Assembly (NCBI RefSeq): GCF_000494755.1 | Contig: NC_022657.1 | Span: 2,828,001 to 2,892,000 of the forward strand | Direction of reading: 5' to 3' | Length of the DNA stretch: 64,000 nt | From: Amorphoplanes friuliensis DSM 7358 | Lineage (GTDB): Bacteria > Actinomycetota > Actinomycetes > Mycobacteriales > Micromonosporaceae | Part shown: positions 33,390 through 42,119 of the stretch, piece by piece | How positions within the stretch are numbered: position 1 is the stretch's first letter | Layout of the letters: each line of letters begins with the position of its first letter | The notes under the pieces: model-generated | Databases searched by the model: none | The model's input: the letters and a program-made list of their open reading frames with translations, nothing else | Told to the model about the DNA's origin: nothing | Translations under genes and position numbers: made by a program

Positions 33390-34298
33390 ATGGCCCGTTC
33401 ACTCGTCAGGGGGCGGCGCACCCGCCGCCGCCCCCGCTCGGCCTGGCTCGGCTGGCTCTTCGCCCTGCCCGCGGTGACCGTCTACCTCGTCTTTGTCATC
33501 CGGCCGCTGCTGCTCACCGTCCAGTACTCCTTCTACGACTGGAACGGCATCGGACCGGCCACCTGGGTCGGACTGGACAACTACGTCCGGCTGGTCACCG
33601 ACTCCGAGCTGTTCGCCACGATCGTGCACGCGTTCGAGCTGATCCTGTTCTTCAGCTTCGTGCCGGTCCTGCTCGGACTGGCGGTCGCGGCGACCATCCG
33701 CCGCATCGCCCAGAGCCGGCTCGCGCTGGTCGCGCGTACGGTGCTGTTCCTGCCTCAGGTCATCCCGCTGGTGGCGGCCGGCATCATGTGGACCTGGCTG
33801 CTGTCGACCACCGGTCTGATCAATCAGCTGCTCACCGCCGTCGGCCTGGGCTCGCTGACCCGTGCCTGGCTCGGTGATTTCGACACGGCGCTGCCCGCGG
33901 TCGGGGTGATCGGCGCCTGGGTCCAGATCGGCCTGTGCACCCTGCTGCTGCTGGCCGGCATGAGCAAGATCGACAACTCCCTGTACGAGGCGGCCCGGCT
34001 CGACGGCGCCGGCCCGGTACGGGAATTCCGGTCCATCACGCTGCCGAGCCTGCGCCAGGAGATCGGCGTCTGCCTGACCGTCACGATCATCTCCGCCCTG
34101 GCCAGCTTCGACATCATCTACGTCTCGACCCAGGGCGGGCCCGGCAACGCCACCATGGTGCCCGGCCTCGAGATCTACTACCTGGCCTTCGCGGAGCGGG
34201 AGATCGGCATGGCATCGGCCCTGGCCGTCGCCCTGACCGTCCTGGTCCTGCTCTGCGTCCTGCCCCTCCAACGGATCACCAGGGACGGCACCCGATGA
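33390..34298 (+). CDS. ABC sugar permease, MalF/UgpA type
   Basis: 302 residues with six membrane helices; first helix AWLGWLFALPAVTVYLVFVIRPL after an Arg-rich N-terminus. The EAA loop that contacts the ATPase is visible as YEAARLDGAGPVREFRSITLP. It pairs with the next permease, whose ATG overlaps this stop (ATGA). No ATPase gene is present in this operon, so a shared MsiK-type ATPase encoded elsewhere is expected, as in other actinomycete CUT1 systems. Confidence 0.88.
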   Translation: MARSLVRGRRTRRRPRSAWLGWLFALPAVTVYLVFVIRPLLLTVQYSFYDWNGIGPATWVGLDNYVRLVTDSELFATIVHAFELILFFSFVPVLLGLAVAATIRRIAQSRLALVARTVLFLPQVIPLVAAGIMWTWLLSTTGLINQLLTAVGLGSLTRAWLGDFDTALPAVGVIGAWVQIGLCTLLLLAGMSKIDNSLYEAARLDGAGPVREFRSITLPSLRQEIGVCLTVTIISALASFDIIYVSTQGGPGNATMVPGLEIYYLAFAEREIGMASALAVALTVLVLLCVLPLQRITRDGTR

Positions 34299-35119
34299 TC
34301 GTCACCCGCCGTGAGACCCTGATCGGGCGGGCGCTGCTCGTCCTGCTGATGGTGCTGACCGTGCTGCCGTTCATCAGTCTGTTCGTCACCGCCCTGCACC
34401 CCTCGGGGACCTATCCGGACGGGCTCTCGTGGCCCAGCAACCCGCAATGGGGCAACTTCGCCGACGCTTTCAGCGCCGCGAACATGGACCGGCTGCTGGT
34501 GTCCAGCGCCCTGATCGTGCTCGGCGTCGTGCCCCTGTCGGTGCTGTTCGGGACGATGGCCGGTTTTGCCTTCGGCCATCTGCGGATGCCCGGCCACCGG
34601 ATCGGCTTCCTGGTCTTCGTCCTGGGGCTGACCCTGCCCTTCGAAGGCCTGATCACACCGTTGTACTACCAGGTGCGTGACCTGGGTCTGCTGAACACCC
34701 GATGGGCCATCATCCTGCCGCTGATCGGCCTGTTCATGCCGTTCTCGGTGCTGTGGATGCGGGCGCACTTCGTGAACATGCCCGACGAGCTGTCGGAAGC
34801 CGCCCGCATCGACGGGGCCTCCACCTGGCAGCTGTTCTGGCGGGTCCACCTCCCGCTGGCCAAACCGGCGCTGTCGTCGCTGGCCATCCTGCTGTTCCTG
34901 TGGACCTGGAACCAGTTCCTGCTGGCCATCGTGCTGGTCGACGACCCGGCAAAACGGACCATGGCCGGTGCGCTCGGCGCGTTCCAGGGCCAGTGGGGCA
35001 CCGACATCCCGCTGCTGTGCGCCGGCTCGCTGCTCATCCTGGCGCCGACCCTGATCATCTTCCTGATCTTCCAACGCCGGTTCGTCGCCGCTCTGTTGCA
35101 GGGCTCCCTCAAGGGATGA
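34295..35119 (+). CDS. ABC sugar permease, MalG/UgpE type
   Basis: 274 residues, six membrane helices beginning ALLVLLMVLTVLPFISLFVTAL. EAA loop: SEAARIDGASTWQLFWRVHLPLAKPAL. It completes the importer with the preceding permease and the binding lipoprotein. Start chosen at the ATG overlapping the upstream stop; the frame is open earlier but is only a shadow of the first permease gene. Confidence 0.88.
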   Translation: MIVTRRETLIGRALLVLLMVLTVLPFISLFVTALHPSGTYPDGLSWPSNPQWGNFADAFSAANMDRLLVSSALIVLGVVPLSVLFGTMAGFAFGHLRMPGHRIGFLVFVLGLTLPFEGLITPLYYQVRDLGLLNTRWAIILPLIGLFMPFSVLWMRAHFVNMPDELSEAARIDGASTWQLFWRVHLPLAKPALSSLAILLFLWTWNQFLLAIVLVDDPAKRTMAGALGAFQGQWGTDIPLLCAGSLLILAPTLIIFLIFQRRFVAALLQGSLKG

Positions 35120-35154
35120 CAACCAGCCCGCCCCCGAGACACGTGGAGACCGGC

Positions 35155-36024
35155 GTGAACGCGCTCACCGACCCTGACCGCCGGCAGTTCCTGCGCTACA
35201 CCCGTACCGAACGCTGGCCGATGCTGGAGCGCCACCCGATCGCCGGGACCGTCCACCGCGACCTGCTCGCGGGAATGCTGGCCATCTCCCGGGAGCAGGT
35301 GGCCCGAGGCCTCGAGGCCCTGCAGACCGAGGCGAGCCGGGCGGTGACCGACCTGCTCGGGGACACCCGCGCCCGCGCAGCGATCCAGGGCTTGCCGTTC
35401 AGCGCCGGGGACCGGGTCGTGGCGGTCGGCGACTCGATCACCGCGGACCGGCTGGGATGGTTCGAGACGCTGACAGCAGCGGCCGGTCCGGCCGGCCTCG
35501 ATCAGATCAGCCTGATCAACCTGGGTCTGAGCGGGAACACGACCGCCGACGTGCTGGAGCGCTTCGACCTGCTCGAAGCGGCCCGGCCCACCCGGGTGCT
35601 GATGATGCTCGGGACCAACGACGCACGCCGGCACGGCCGGAGAACCGGTCACCGGATGGTCACCGGCGAGGAGACCGAACGCAACTTGCGTGTCCTGACC
35701 GGGCTCGTCACCGGCGACCTCGAGGCCGAACTGACCCTGATCACCCCACCGCCGGTCGACGGTCCGGTCAGCGCCGCCTACTTCGCCGGCCTGCCCCTGA
35801 CCTGGGACGCCGAAGCGGTCGCGGACATCGCCGCCGCGGTGCGCTCGATCGACCCCGGATGTGTCGATCTGTACGCCGAGATGGAGTCCCACGGGCTCGA
35901 GGGTCTGCTGGAGAGCGACGGGGTCCACCCGACACCGGCCGGCCAGCAGTTCATCCTGTCTGCCGTCCTGCGTCACCTGACCACCGTTCGCCCGGCCTCC
36001 GAAGCCGGAGCCGCGGTGTCGTAG
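35155..36024 (+). CDS. SGNH/GDSL hydrolase
   Basis: 289 residues from the GTG at 35155 (GTGGAG upstream); an ATG at 35116 that overlaps the permease stop would add 13 residues and is also possible. After a helical N-terminal part of about 80 residues come the SGNH blocks: VVAVGDSITADR (nucleophile Ser), INLGLSGNTTADVLERF (Gly), MMLGTNDARRHG (Asn) and ESDGVHPTPAGQQF (Asp/His). No signal peptide, so it acts inside the cell. With the HSL esterase upstream and the sugar importer between them, de-acylation of imported carbohydrate is a reasonable hypothesis. Confidence 0.85.
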   Translation: MNALTDPDRRQFLRYTRTERWPMLERHPIAGTVHRDLLAGMLAISREQVARGLEALQTEASRAVTDLLGDTRARAAIQGLPFSAGDRVVAVGDSITADRLGWFETLTAAAGPAGLDQISLINLGLSGNTTADVLERFDLLEAARPTRVLMMLGTNDARRHGRRTGHRMVTGEETERNLRVLTGLVTGDLEAELTLITPPPVDGPVSAAYFAGLPLTWDAEAVADIAAAVRSIDPGCVDLYAEMESHGLEGLLESDGVHPTPAGQQFILSAVLRHLTTVRPASEAGAAVS

Positions 36025-36030
36025 CGGCTT

Positions 36031-36504
36031 TCAGCGGCCGTCGAGGCGCTCACGGATCAGCTCGGCGATGCGCTCCAGCGAAGTGCTGAGCTGGCGTTGC
36101 TGTGCCGCACCGAGCGGATCGAACACCAACTGCCTGACCTGCTCCACGTGTGCCGGCGCACTGTCCTCGACCTTGCGCAGACCGGCGTCGGTCAGGATCG
36201 CGAGGGTGTACCGCCCGTTGTCCGGGTCGGGGCACCGCGTGACCCATCCCTGCCGCTCGAAACGGACCATCAGCTTGGACAGCCGCGGCAGGGTGCTGTC
36301 GCACTGTGTGGCCAGATCGCTGAGCCGCATCGTGCGTTTCTCGACCATGGACAGCCGGGCCATCACGCTGTACTCGAAATTCGAGATGCCCTCGTCGCGC
36401 TGCAGCTGACGGTCCAGCAGCATGGGCAGCCCCACCACCACGGTGCGCAGGTCCTGCCAGAGCTTCTGCTGCTCGTCGTCGAGCCACCGAGGGGAACTGG
36501 TCAC
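36031..36504 (-). CDS. MarR family transcriptional regulator
   Basis: 157 residues from a GTG. The winged helix reads LSDLATQCDSTLPRLSKLMVRFERQGWVTRCPDPDNGRYTLAILTDAGLRKVEDSAP, a clear MarR domain, preceded by the dimerisation helices (LLDRQLQRDEGISNFEYSVMARLSMV). Divergent from the quinone-oxidoreductase gene, with two palindromes in between that overlap the promoter; it likely represses that gene and itself until an electrophile or phenol-like ligand binds. Confidence 0.88.
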   Translation of the reverse strand: MTSSPRWLDDEQQKLWQDLRTVVVGLPMLLDRQLQRDEGISNFEYSVMARLSMVEKRTMRLSDLATQCDSTLPRLSKLMVRFERQGWVTRCPDPDNGRYTLAILTDAGLRKVEDSAPAHVEQVRQLVFDPLGAAQQRQLSTSLERIAELIRERLDGR

Positions 36505-36532
36505 ATCAGCACCCTACTCGACCATCCCGCTT

Positions 36533-36580
36533 GACTTGCCCAGGCAAGTCATAAACACTTCCTCTGAGTTGCCTAGGCAA
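36533..36580. promoter_or_regulatory. Tandem MarR operator with overlapping promoter
   Basis: Site 1, GACTTGCC-CA-GGCAAGTC at 36533-36550, and site 2, TTGCC-TA-GGCAA at 36569-36580, are perfect palindromes sharing TTGCC..GGCAA, with centres 33 bases (about three helical turns) apart. A TTGACT -35 (36531-36536) overlaps site 1, so binding should block transcription of the oxidoreductase gene. Confidence 0.75.
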
Positions 36581-36613
36581 GTGCGGAAGCGGCGATGACA
36601 TGAGGAGAGCGCG

Positions 36614-37546
36614 ATGAAGGCCATTCGATACCACGAGTTCGGCAGCACCGAGGTCCTGCGTCAGGAGGAGGTGGACCAGCCGGTTCCGGGTGCCGGCGAG
36701 GTGCTGGTGAAGGTGGCGGCCACCTCGTTCAACCCCGTCGACGACCACATCCGGCTGGGTGTCCTCGCCGAGATGATCCCCACTGCGCTGCCGATCACGC
36801 CCGGCCTCGACATCTCCGGCACCGTCGCCGAGCTCGGCGACGGCGTCAACGGACTGCAGGTCGGCGACCCGGTCATCGCCATGTTCCCGCTCGACCAGCA
36901 CGGCGGGGCCGCCGAGTACGCGGTGGTGGCGGCCGGCCTGGTCACCGCCGCTCCGCGCAGCATCACCCTGACCGACGCCGCTTCGCTGCCCCTGACCGGG
37001 CTGGCCGCTCGTCAAGCGGCGGTCGAGCTCGCCGGGATCAAGGCGGGACAGACCGTCCTGGTCAACGGGGCCGGTGGCGCGGTGGGGAGCCTCGTGGTCC
37101 AGCTCGCCGTCGAAGCCGGCGCGACGGTGACCGCCGTCGACGGTCCCCAGCACGCCGACCGGCTGACCGGTTACGGCGCGAAGGTCCTCGGCCCGCTGCA
37201 CCTCGACGCCGGCCCGGCCGCCGTCGGTGGCCCCTTCGACGTGGTGGTCAACCATGTACGACTGGGCGCCGAGGATCTCGCCAAGCTCACCCCGTACGTG
37301 GCTGACGGGGGCATCGTCGTCAGCTCGGCCGGCCCGGTGCCGGGCGACGAGACACGCGCGGTCCGCACGGCAGGCGTGTGGGTCCGCCCCGATGGGTCCC
37401 ACCTGGCCGAACTGGTCTCCCGCATCGACAGCGGCGTCCTCGAGCTGCACATCGCCGACCGCCGGCCCCTGGCCGAGCTGCAGGCCGTCCACCAGGACGC
37501 GGGCAACGGCAAGCTGCTCGGCAAGACGGTCATCGTGGTCGCCTGA
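36614..37546 (+). CDS. NADP-dependent zinc-type alcohol dehydrogenase-like quinone oxidoreductase
   Basis: 310 residues. MKAIRYHEFGSTEVLRQEEVDQP at the N-terminus, SFNPVDDHIRLG, and the cofactor motif VLVNGAGGAVGSLVVQLAVEAGATVTA place it in the medium-chain reductase family without structural zinc. Such enzymes reduce quinones or enones with NADPH, often under redox or xenobiotic control, which fits the divergent MarR regulator. GAGGAGAG precedes the ATG. Substrate unknown. Confidence 0.87.
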   Translation: MKAIRYHEFGSTEVLRQEEVDQPVPGAGEVLVKVAATSFNPVDDHIRLGVLAEMIPTALPITPGLDISGTVAELGDGVNGLQVGDPVIAMFPLDQHGGAAEYAVVAAGLVTAAPRSITLTDAASLPLTGLAARQAAVELAGIKAGQTVLVNGAGGAVGSLVVQLAVEAGATVTAVDGPQHADRLTGYGAKVLGPLHLDAGPAAVGGPFDVVVNHVRLGAEDLAKLTPYVADGGIVVSSAGPVPGDETRAVRTAGVWVRPDGSHLAELVSRIDSGVLELHIADRRPLAELQAVHQDAGNGKLLGKTVIVVA

Positions 37547-37562
37547 CAGCGATGACGTCGAT

Positions 37563-37609
37563 CGAGCACCTCCAGCCGCGGTCCGCCTGACTCCGGCCGG
37601 AGGTGCTCG
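37563..37609 (+). terminator. Hairpin terminator after the oxidoreductase gene
   Basis: CGAGCACCTCC (37563-37573) and GGAGGTGCTCG (37599-37609) pair perfectly over 11 bases around a 25-base loop, 16 bases after the stop. There is no T-run. It separates this gene from the TetR gene that starts 17 bases later. Confidence 0.6.
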
Positions 37610-37626
37610 GGTGCCAGAATCTCCGC

Positions 37627-38304
37627 ATGGCCGAGAAGCGCCCGCGTACGCGTGCCACCTATCACCATGGCGACTTGCGTGCTGCCCTCGTGGCGGCCGG
37701 CATCACCCTGGCCCGTGACGGCGGCCCGCAGGCCATCGTCCTGCGGGAGGTCGCCAGGATCGTGGGTGTCGCGCCCAACTCGGCGTACGGCCACTTCGCC
37801 ACCTTGACCGCGCTCAAGGAGGCGGTGGCGCAGCGGGCGCTCGGCGACATGGCCGAGGCCATGAGTGCGCACCTCGATGTCGTGGACGCGGAAGCGCCGG
37901 ACGATCCCCAGGAGGCCGCGAAGACCTACCTCATCGAGGTCGGCCGCGCCTACATCCACTTCGCTCTGGCCGAGCCGGGACTGTTCCGCACCGCGATGGG
38001 CGGCGATCCGACCGGCAGTTACATCCCGGGGGCGCCCGACGGCCAGGAGGCCGACGATCAAGGTCGTTCCAAACCCGACGCCCTCCTGGTACGCGCACTC
38101 GACCGTCTGGTGGCCGCGGGTTGTCTGCGTCCGGGCGACACCGCCCGGGCGACGATGTCGAGCTGGGCCGCCGTGCACGGCCTGTCCATCCTGTTCCTCG
38201 ACCTGCTGCCGCACCTGACCGCCGAACAGCAGGAAGCGGCCATCGACGACACCTTGGGTGTCAACCTGACCGGCGTCACCGCACCCGCTTTCGTCCGCAG
38301 CTAG
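37627..38304 (+). CDS. TetR family regulator with WHG-type C-terminal domain
   Basis: 225 residues from the ATG at 37627, seven bases after a CAGAAT -10-like hexamer, so it may be leaderless; a longer in-frame start at 37603 falls in the terminator hairpin. The DNA-binding domain is TYHHGDLRAALVAAGITLARDGGPQAIVLREVARIVGVAPNSAYGHFATLTAL, and the C-terminal WAAVHGLSILFLD belongs to the TetR_C_33/WHG class. Its stop overlaps the stop of the convergent TetR gene by four bases. No target is obvious. Confidence 0.87.
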   Translation: MAEKRPRTRATYHHGDLRAALVAAGITLARDGGPQAIVLREVARIVGVAPNSAYGHFATLTALKEAVAQRALGDMAEAMSAHLDVVDAEAPDDPQEAAKTYLIEVGRAYIHFALAEPGLFRTAMGGDPTGSYIPGAPDGQEADDQGRSKPDALLVRALDRLVAAGCLRPGDTARATMSSWAAVHGLSILFLDLLPHLTAEQQEAAIDDTLGVNLTGVTAPAFVRS

Positions 38305-38933
38305 CGCGTTCCCGGGCCATTTCTCTTGTTGAAGCCTGCGCCCGTCGAGCGGGTGACGGCGGGCGTGAAGATGGTGTCGACGATCTCGATGATGTCCGCG
38401 TCCGGGACGGCTCGGGCGGTCATGAGCAGCTGGTGCCGGAAGAGGTCGACAGGCAGCTGGACGATCCGATCGGTCAGCTGGGCCGGGTCGACCTCGCCGC
38501 GCTGGACGGCTCGGCCGACGATCTGCTCCATCGCTGTCTCCTGGCCGATGGCTAGAGAGGCCCGAAGGTCTTCCATGCTGGTGCCGGTGGCCCGGTAGAG
38601 ATCGCCCAGCTGGGCGATCAGCGCCGTCGCGATGCCGACCCGGTGTTCGTTGACCTGCCGGAGCAGCGTGATCACGTCGTCCCGCAAGTTTCCGGTGTCC
38701 GGTACGGCGAGCGGGTCTCGCCCGATGGCGTGCCGGAACGCCGCTCGCGCGAGTTCGGCCTTGCTCGGCCAGCGGCGGTAGACGACGGGTTTGCTGGTGC
38801 CGGCCCGGGCCGCGACGTCGTCGAAATTGAGAGCTTCGTAGCCGCGCTCCGAGATTTCCGCCCAGGCTGCATCGAGCAGCGCCTGCTCCAGGGCGGCACC
38901 CCGCCTACGCCGGAACGGTGTGCTCTGCGTCAC
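38301..38933 (-). CDS. TetR family regulator of the adjacent monooxygenase
   Basis: 210 residues from a GTG. After an Arg-rich arm (FRRRRGAALEQALLDAAWAEI) the helix-turn-helix reads NFDDVAARAGTSKPVVYRRWPSKAEL; the rest is a TetR_C_16-like helical domain. It is divergent from the FAD monooxygenase gene with an imperfect palindrome in between, so it likely represses that gene. Its stop codon overlaps the convergent TetR stop in the four bases CTAG. Confidence 0.87.
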   Translation of the reverse strand: MTQSTPFRRRRGAALEQALLDAAWAEISERGYEALNFDDVAARAGTSKPVVYRRWPSKAELARAAFRHAIGRDPLAVPDTGNLRDDVITLLRQVNEHRVGIATALIAQLGDLYRATGTSMEDLRASLAIGQETAMEQIVGRAVQRGEVDPAQLTDRIVQLPVDLFRHQLLMTARAVPDADIIEIVDTIFTPAVTRSTGAGFNKRNGPGTR

Positions 38934-38981
38934 TGAGTCCTGCCTTCTTGCTGTGCCTGTCGCATGATGGTGTCACAGGAA

Positions 38982-39002
38982 TAAGATACAAAAAGTTTCT
39001 TA
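38982..39002. promoter_or_regulatory. TetR operator candidate before the monooxygenase gene
   Basis: TAAGATAC (38982-38989) and GTTTCTTA (38995-39002) form an inverted repeat with one mismatch around five A residues, 36 bases before the monooxygenase ATG and 48 before the divergent TetR start. It is the most AT-rich stretch of the interval. Confidence 0.6.
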
Positions 39003-39038
39003 GAGGGCGTAGTCCCTGACTAGAGAAAGCAGGCCGTC

Positions 39039-40163
39039 ATGCGTGTCCTCATCTCCGGCGCCGGTATGGCCGGTCTCAGTGCCGGCATCACCCTCGGTGC
39101 GCTCGGAAACCACGTCACCATCGTCGAACGCGCCGGCCATCTGCGAGTCAACGGATCGCCCATCGACATCCGCGGCGACGCGCTCGGGATCGCCGGCCGG
39201 ATGGGAATTCTCGACGGGATTCGCCGGCACCAGGTCACCATGACCGCCCGGACCCGGTTCGTCGACGCGGACGGGAACGTCGTCGCTGAGCTTCCGGCCG
39301 ACGAGGTCGGCGACTCCGGGGACGACATCGAGATCCCCCGTGAGGACCTCGCCCACGTCCTGCACGCCGCACTGGACCCGGCGACCTCGTTGATCTTCGG
39401 CGAGTCCATCGAGGAGCTTCACGACGCTGGTGACGACGTCGCCGTCACCTTCCGCTCCGGCCGTGAAGACCGCTTCGACCTGGTCGTCGGGGCCGACGGC
39501 ATGCATTCGCTGACCCGCCGGCTGGTCTTCGGCCCGGAACGCGACTACCTCCGGCACCTCGGGTTCTACATCGCCCTGACGAACCTGCCCGCCGAACACG
39601 ACGGCGACCCCGGCAACCCGATTCTGAACTGGCCCGGTCACATGATCGGTATCACCCGCTACCGCGACGTCGCTCTCGGCGTTCTGAACTTCCGGTCCGG
39701 CTGGATCGACTACGACTACCACGATCTCGAGGCGCAGAAGCGGATCCTGCTGGACGCGTTCGCCGGCCACGACGAATGGCAGGTGCCGGGCATTCTCGAC
39801 GCGGTCCGCGACGACCCTGAGCTGTACTTCGACTCGGTCAGCCAGATCCACATGCCGGTCTGGCACCGGGGCCGGGTCGTGCTGCTCGGCGATGCCGCCC
39901 ACTGCGCCTCCGGCCTGTCCGGGCGCGGTACCTCGCTCGCTGTCACCGGCGCCTGGTTCCTCGCCGAGGCTCTGCGCACCCACCCGGCGGACCTCGCGGC
40001 GGCTTCCCGTGACTACGAGAACAACCAGCGGCCGTACGTCGAGCGTGCGCAGGCCACCGCCGGACCCGGCGGTGATCTCGTGGTGCCCGCCACCCAGGAA
40101 GAACTCGACGCCCGCAACGCGCGCCTGCGTGCAATGGCCGGCCACAGCCGCCCGGGCCGGTAA
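39039..40163 (+). CDS. FAD-dependent monooxygenase, TetX/PHBH-like
   Basis: 374 residues. MRVLISGAGMAGLSAGITLGALGNHVTIVER is the FAD-binding motif, IPREDLAHVLHAAL and LVVGADGMHSLTRRLVFG the DG region, and RVVLLGDAAHCASGLSGRGTSLAVTGAWFLAEAL the GD motif with its following helix. Length and layout match the TetX-like class that hydroxylates polycyclic antibiotics or aromatic acids with NAD(P)H and O2. The divergent TetR regulator suggests induction by its substrate. The 257 bases after it, up to the chemotaxis gene, hold only a TTGACA (40244-40249). Confidence 0.87.
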   Translation: MRVLISGAGMAGLSAGITLGALGNHVTIVERAGHLRVNGSPIDIRGDALGIAGRMGILDGIRRHQVTMTARTRFVDADGNVVAELPADEVGDSGDDIEIPREDLAHVLHAALDPATSLIFGESIEELHDAGDDVAVTFRSGREDRFDLVVGADGMHSLTRRLVFGPERDYLRHLGFYIALTNLPAEHDGDPGNPILNWPGHMIGITRYRDVALGVLNFRSGWIDYDYHDLEAQKRILLDAFAGHDEWQVPGILDAVRDDPELYFDSVSQIHMPVWHRGRVVLLGDAAHCASGLSGRGTSLAVTGAWFLAEALRTHPADLAAASRDYENNQRPYVERAQATAGPGGDLVVPATQEELDARNARLRAMAGHSRPGR

Positions 40164-40420
40164 CGGCACCGGGGGAGGACCGGTAGCGGCGGGTAGCGGC
40201 CGCATCGACGATTTGCGGTGGCCAAGGACTTCCCGTACGGCCATTGACACAGGATCCTAGGACGCTTTACCGGTGGTGTCGTGTCAGTCATCGGTGAACG
40301 GAAGTGGCGCAGCGGTTCCGGCCAGATCCAGGAAACGTCCGCGGCGGGAATTGTCTGCTCGTAGGTTGAGGGCGGCGCCATCGACAGGCGTATGACACAG
40401 GTTCCTGGAGAGGCGCGGCC

Positions 40421-42010
40421 ATGAAGCTCGGCGGGGCGTTCGACAACCAGTCGTTGCGGACAAAAATCGGTGCGGTGGTGCTGACGGCGACGATCAGCGG
40501 ACTGGTCGTCGGAGCGGTCGCGATCACCACGGTCCAGGATCTGAACGACAAGGGCGCTGCCGCGCAGCGCCAGACGCTTGCGGTGCAGGCGGCAGCCGGG
40601 GCGTTCGGTAAGAACATCGAGGCCTTCAGCGGGAACATCTCTTCGCTGCAGCTCTATCCGAGCCTCAAGGACCGGATCAACCAGTCGCTGGCCGGCAACA
40701 AGCAGGCCATCACCGACGCGTTGAGCGTGCTGAGCACCAATCTGGCGCAGGAGAGCGGCGGAGCTCAGGCGGTCGCCAAGGCGCAGCAGGACTGGAACGC
40801 TTACCTCGCCTTCAACGGCGGCTCGTCCACCTCGACCACGCCGTTGACCGCCGCTCAGCTCGCCGAGGCCGTCAAGCAGTACGACGCCCTGTACAACGCT
40901 CTGGGTACCGACGAGAACACTCTGCAGGCCAGCGCGAAGGCCATGTCGGAGGCCAACATCACCGAATCGGCTGAGCGGGCACGAGAAGCGACGGTGACCA
41001 TCGCGATCGTTCTCGCCGCCGGGGTGCTGCTGAGCATCTTGCTGGGATTCCGGGTGGCGAACCGGCTCCGCGGTGCGCTGACGGGTGTGTCCCGCCTGGC
41101 GGATGGGCTCGCCGAGGGGGACCTGACGCGCGTGTCGGGGGTCGGCGGCCGCGACGAGGTCGGCCGGATGGCGGCGTCGCTGGACGGTGCGATCAGCCGG
41201 TTGCGGGCGGACGTCGTCCAGCTGGCCGGGAACTCCAGCACGCTCAGCGACGCGGCCGAGCAGCTCACCACCGTCTCCGGCACGGTCGACGCGGCCGCCG
41301 CTGACGCCGCTGCACAGGCCGGTTCGGTCGCGTCGGCCGCGGACGTCGTGTCGAACAACCTGCAGGTGGTGTCCACCGGCTCGGAGGAGATGGGGTCCTC
41401 GATCCGCGACATCAGCGTCTCCACCACGGAGGCGTCCGCGGTGGCCGCGCAGGCGGTCGAGGTCGCCACCGCGACGAACGCGATCGTCGCCCGGCTGGGG
41501 GAGTCCTCGGCCGAGATCGCCACCGTCATCAAGGTGATCACCTCGATCGCCGAGCAGACCAACCTGCTGGCCCTGAACGCCACCATCGAGGCGGCCCGGG
41601 CCGGCGAACTGGGCAAGGGCTTCGCGGTCGTGGCCGGCGAGGTCAAGGACCTGGCCCAGGAGACCGCCAAGGCCACCGAGGACATCTCCCGGCGGGTACG
41701 GACGATCCAGACCGACACCGACGGCGCGGTCGTCGCGATCGGTGAGATCTCCGCGATCATCGAACGGATCAACGGCATCCAGCTCACCATCGCCTCGGCG
41801 GTCGAGGAGCAGACGGCCACCACGCAGGAGATGAACCGCACCCTGTCGGACGCGGCGGCCGGTGCGAGCGACATCGCGGTCACGATCACCGGTATGTCGG
41901 ATGCGACCAGGCGGACCACGGACACCGTTTCCGCGACCCGGCACGCCGCCGGTGAGCTGGCCGTCACCGCCGGCCAGCTCAAGACGCTGGTGTCACGCTT
42001 CCACTTCTAG
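40421..42010 (+). CDS. Methyl-accepting chemotaxis protein
   Basis: 529 residues; GGAGAGG precedes the ATG. A first membrane helix ([25 protein letters not shown]), a helical extracytoplasmic sensor of about 150 residues, a second helix ([20 protein letters not shown]), HAMP, and the long signalling hairpin with the invariant tip [38 protein letters not shown]. It would relay an external stimulus to CheA/CheW. No other chemotaxis gene is in the window. Its presence supports a motile, probably zoosporic, actinomycete. Confidence 0.93.
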   Translation: MKLGGAFDNQSLRTKIGAVVLTATISGLVVGAVAITTVQDLNDKGAAAQRQTLAVQAAAGAFGKNIEAFSGNISSLQLYPSLKDRINQSLAGNKQAITDALSVLSTNLAQESGGAQAVAKAQQDWNAYLAFNGGSSTSTTPLTAAQLAEAVKQYDALYNALGTDENTLQASAKAMSEANITESAERAREATVTIAIVLAAGVLLSILLGFRVANRLRGALTGVSRLADGLAEGDLTRVSGVGGRDEVGRMAASLDGAISRLRADVVQLAGNSSTLSDAAEQLTTVSGTVDAAAADAAAQAGSVASAADVVSNNLQVVSTGSEEMGSSIRDISVSTTEASAVAAQAVEVATATNAIVARLGESSAEIATVIKVITSIAEQTNLLALNATIEAARAGELGKGFAVVAGEVKDLAQETAKATEDISRRVRTIQTDTDGAVVAIGEISAIIERINGIQLTIASAVEEQTATTQEMNRTLSDAAAGASDIAVTITGMSDATRRTTDTVSATRHAAGELAVTAGQLKTLVSRFHF

Positions 42011-42046
42011 GATCTGGCCGGTTGCGGCCATCGATGCCCCTCACTG

Positions 42047-42110
42047 CTCCGTGGCACGTCCAATGTGCTGCAGGTCCGGATCGTCCACCGATCCGGCACA
42101 TGCCACGGAG
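42047..42110 (+). promoter_or_regulatory. Long interrupted hairpin covering the RHS gene's ribosome binding site
   Basis: Three consecutive stems can form: 42047-42055 with 42102-42110 (9 bp), 42063-42067 with 42097-42101 (5 bp) and 42076-42083 with 42089-42096 (8 bp). The 3' side is continuous, and all unpaired bases (7 and 8) bulge from the 5' side. The last arm ends in GGAG of the Shine-Dalgarno sequence, ten bases before the RHS ATG. It may be a translational switch, or the terminator of the chemotaxis gene. Confidence 0.65.
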
Positions 42111-42119
42111 GGACAATCG

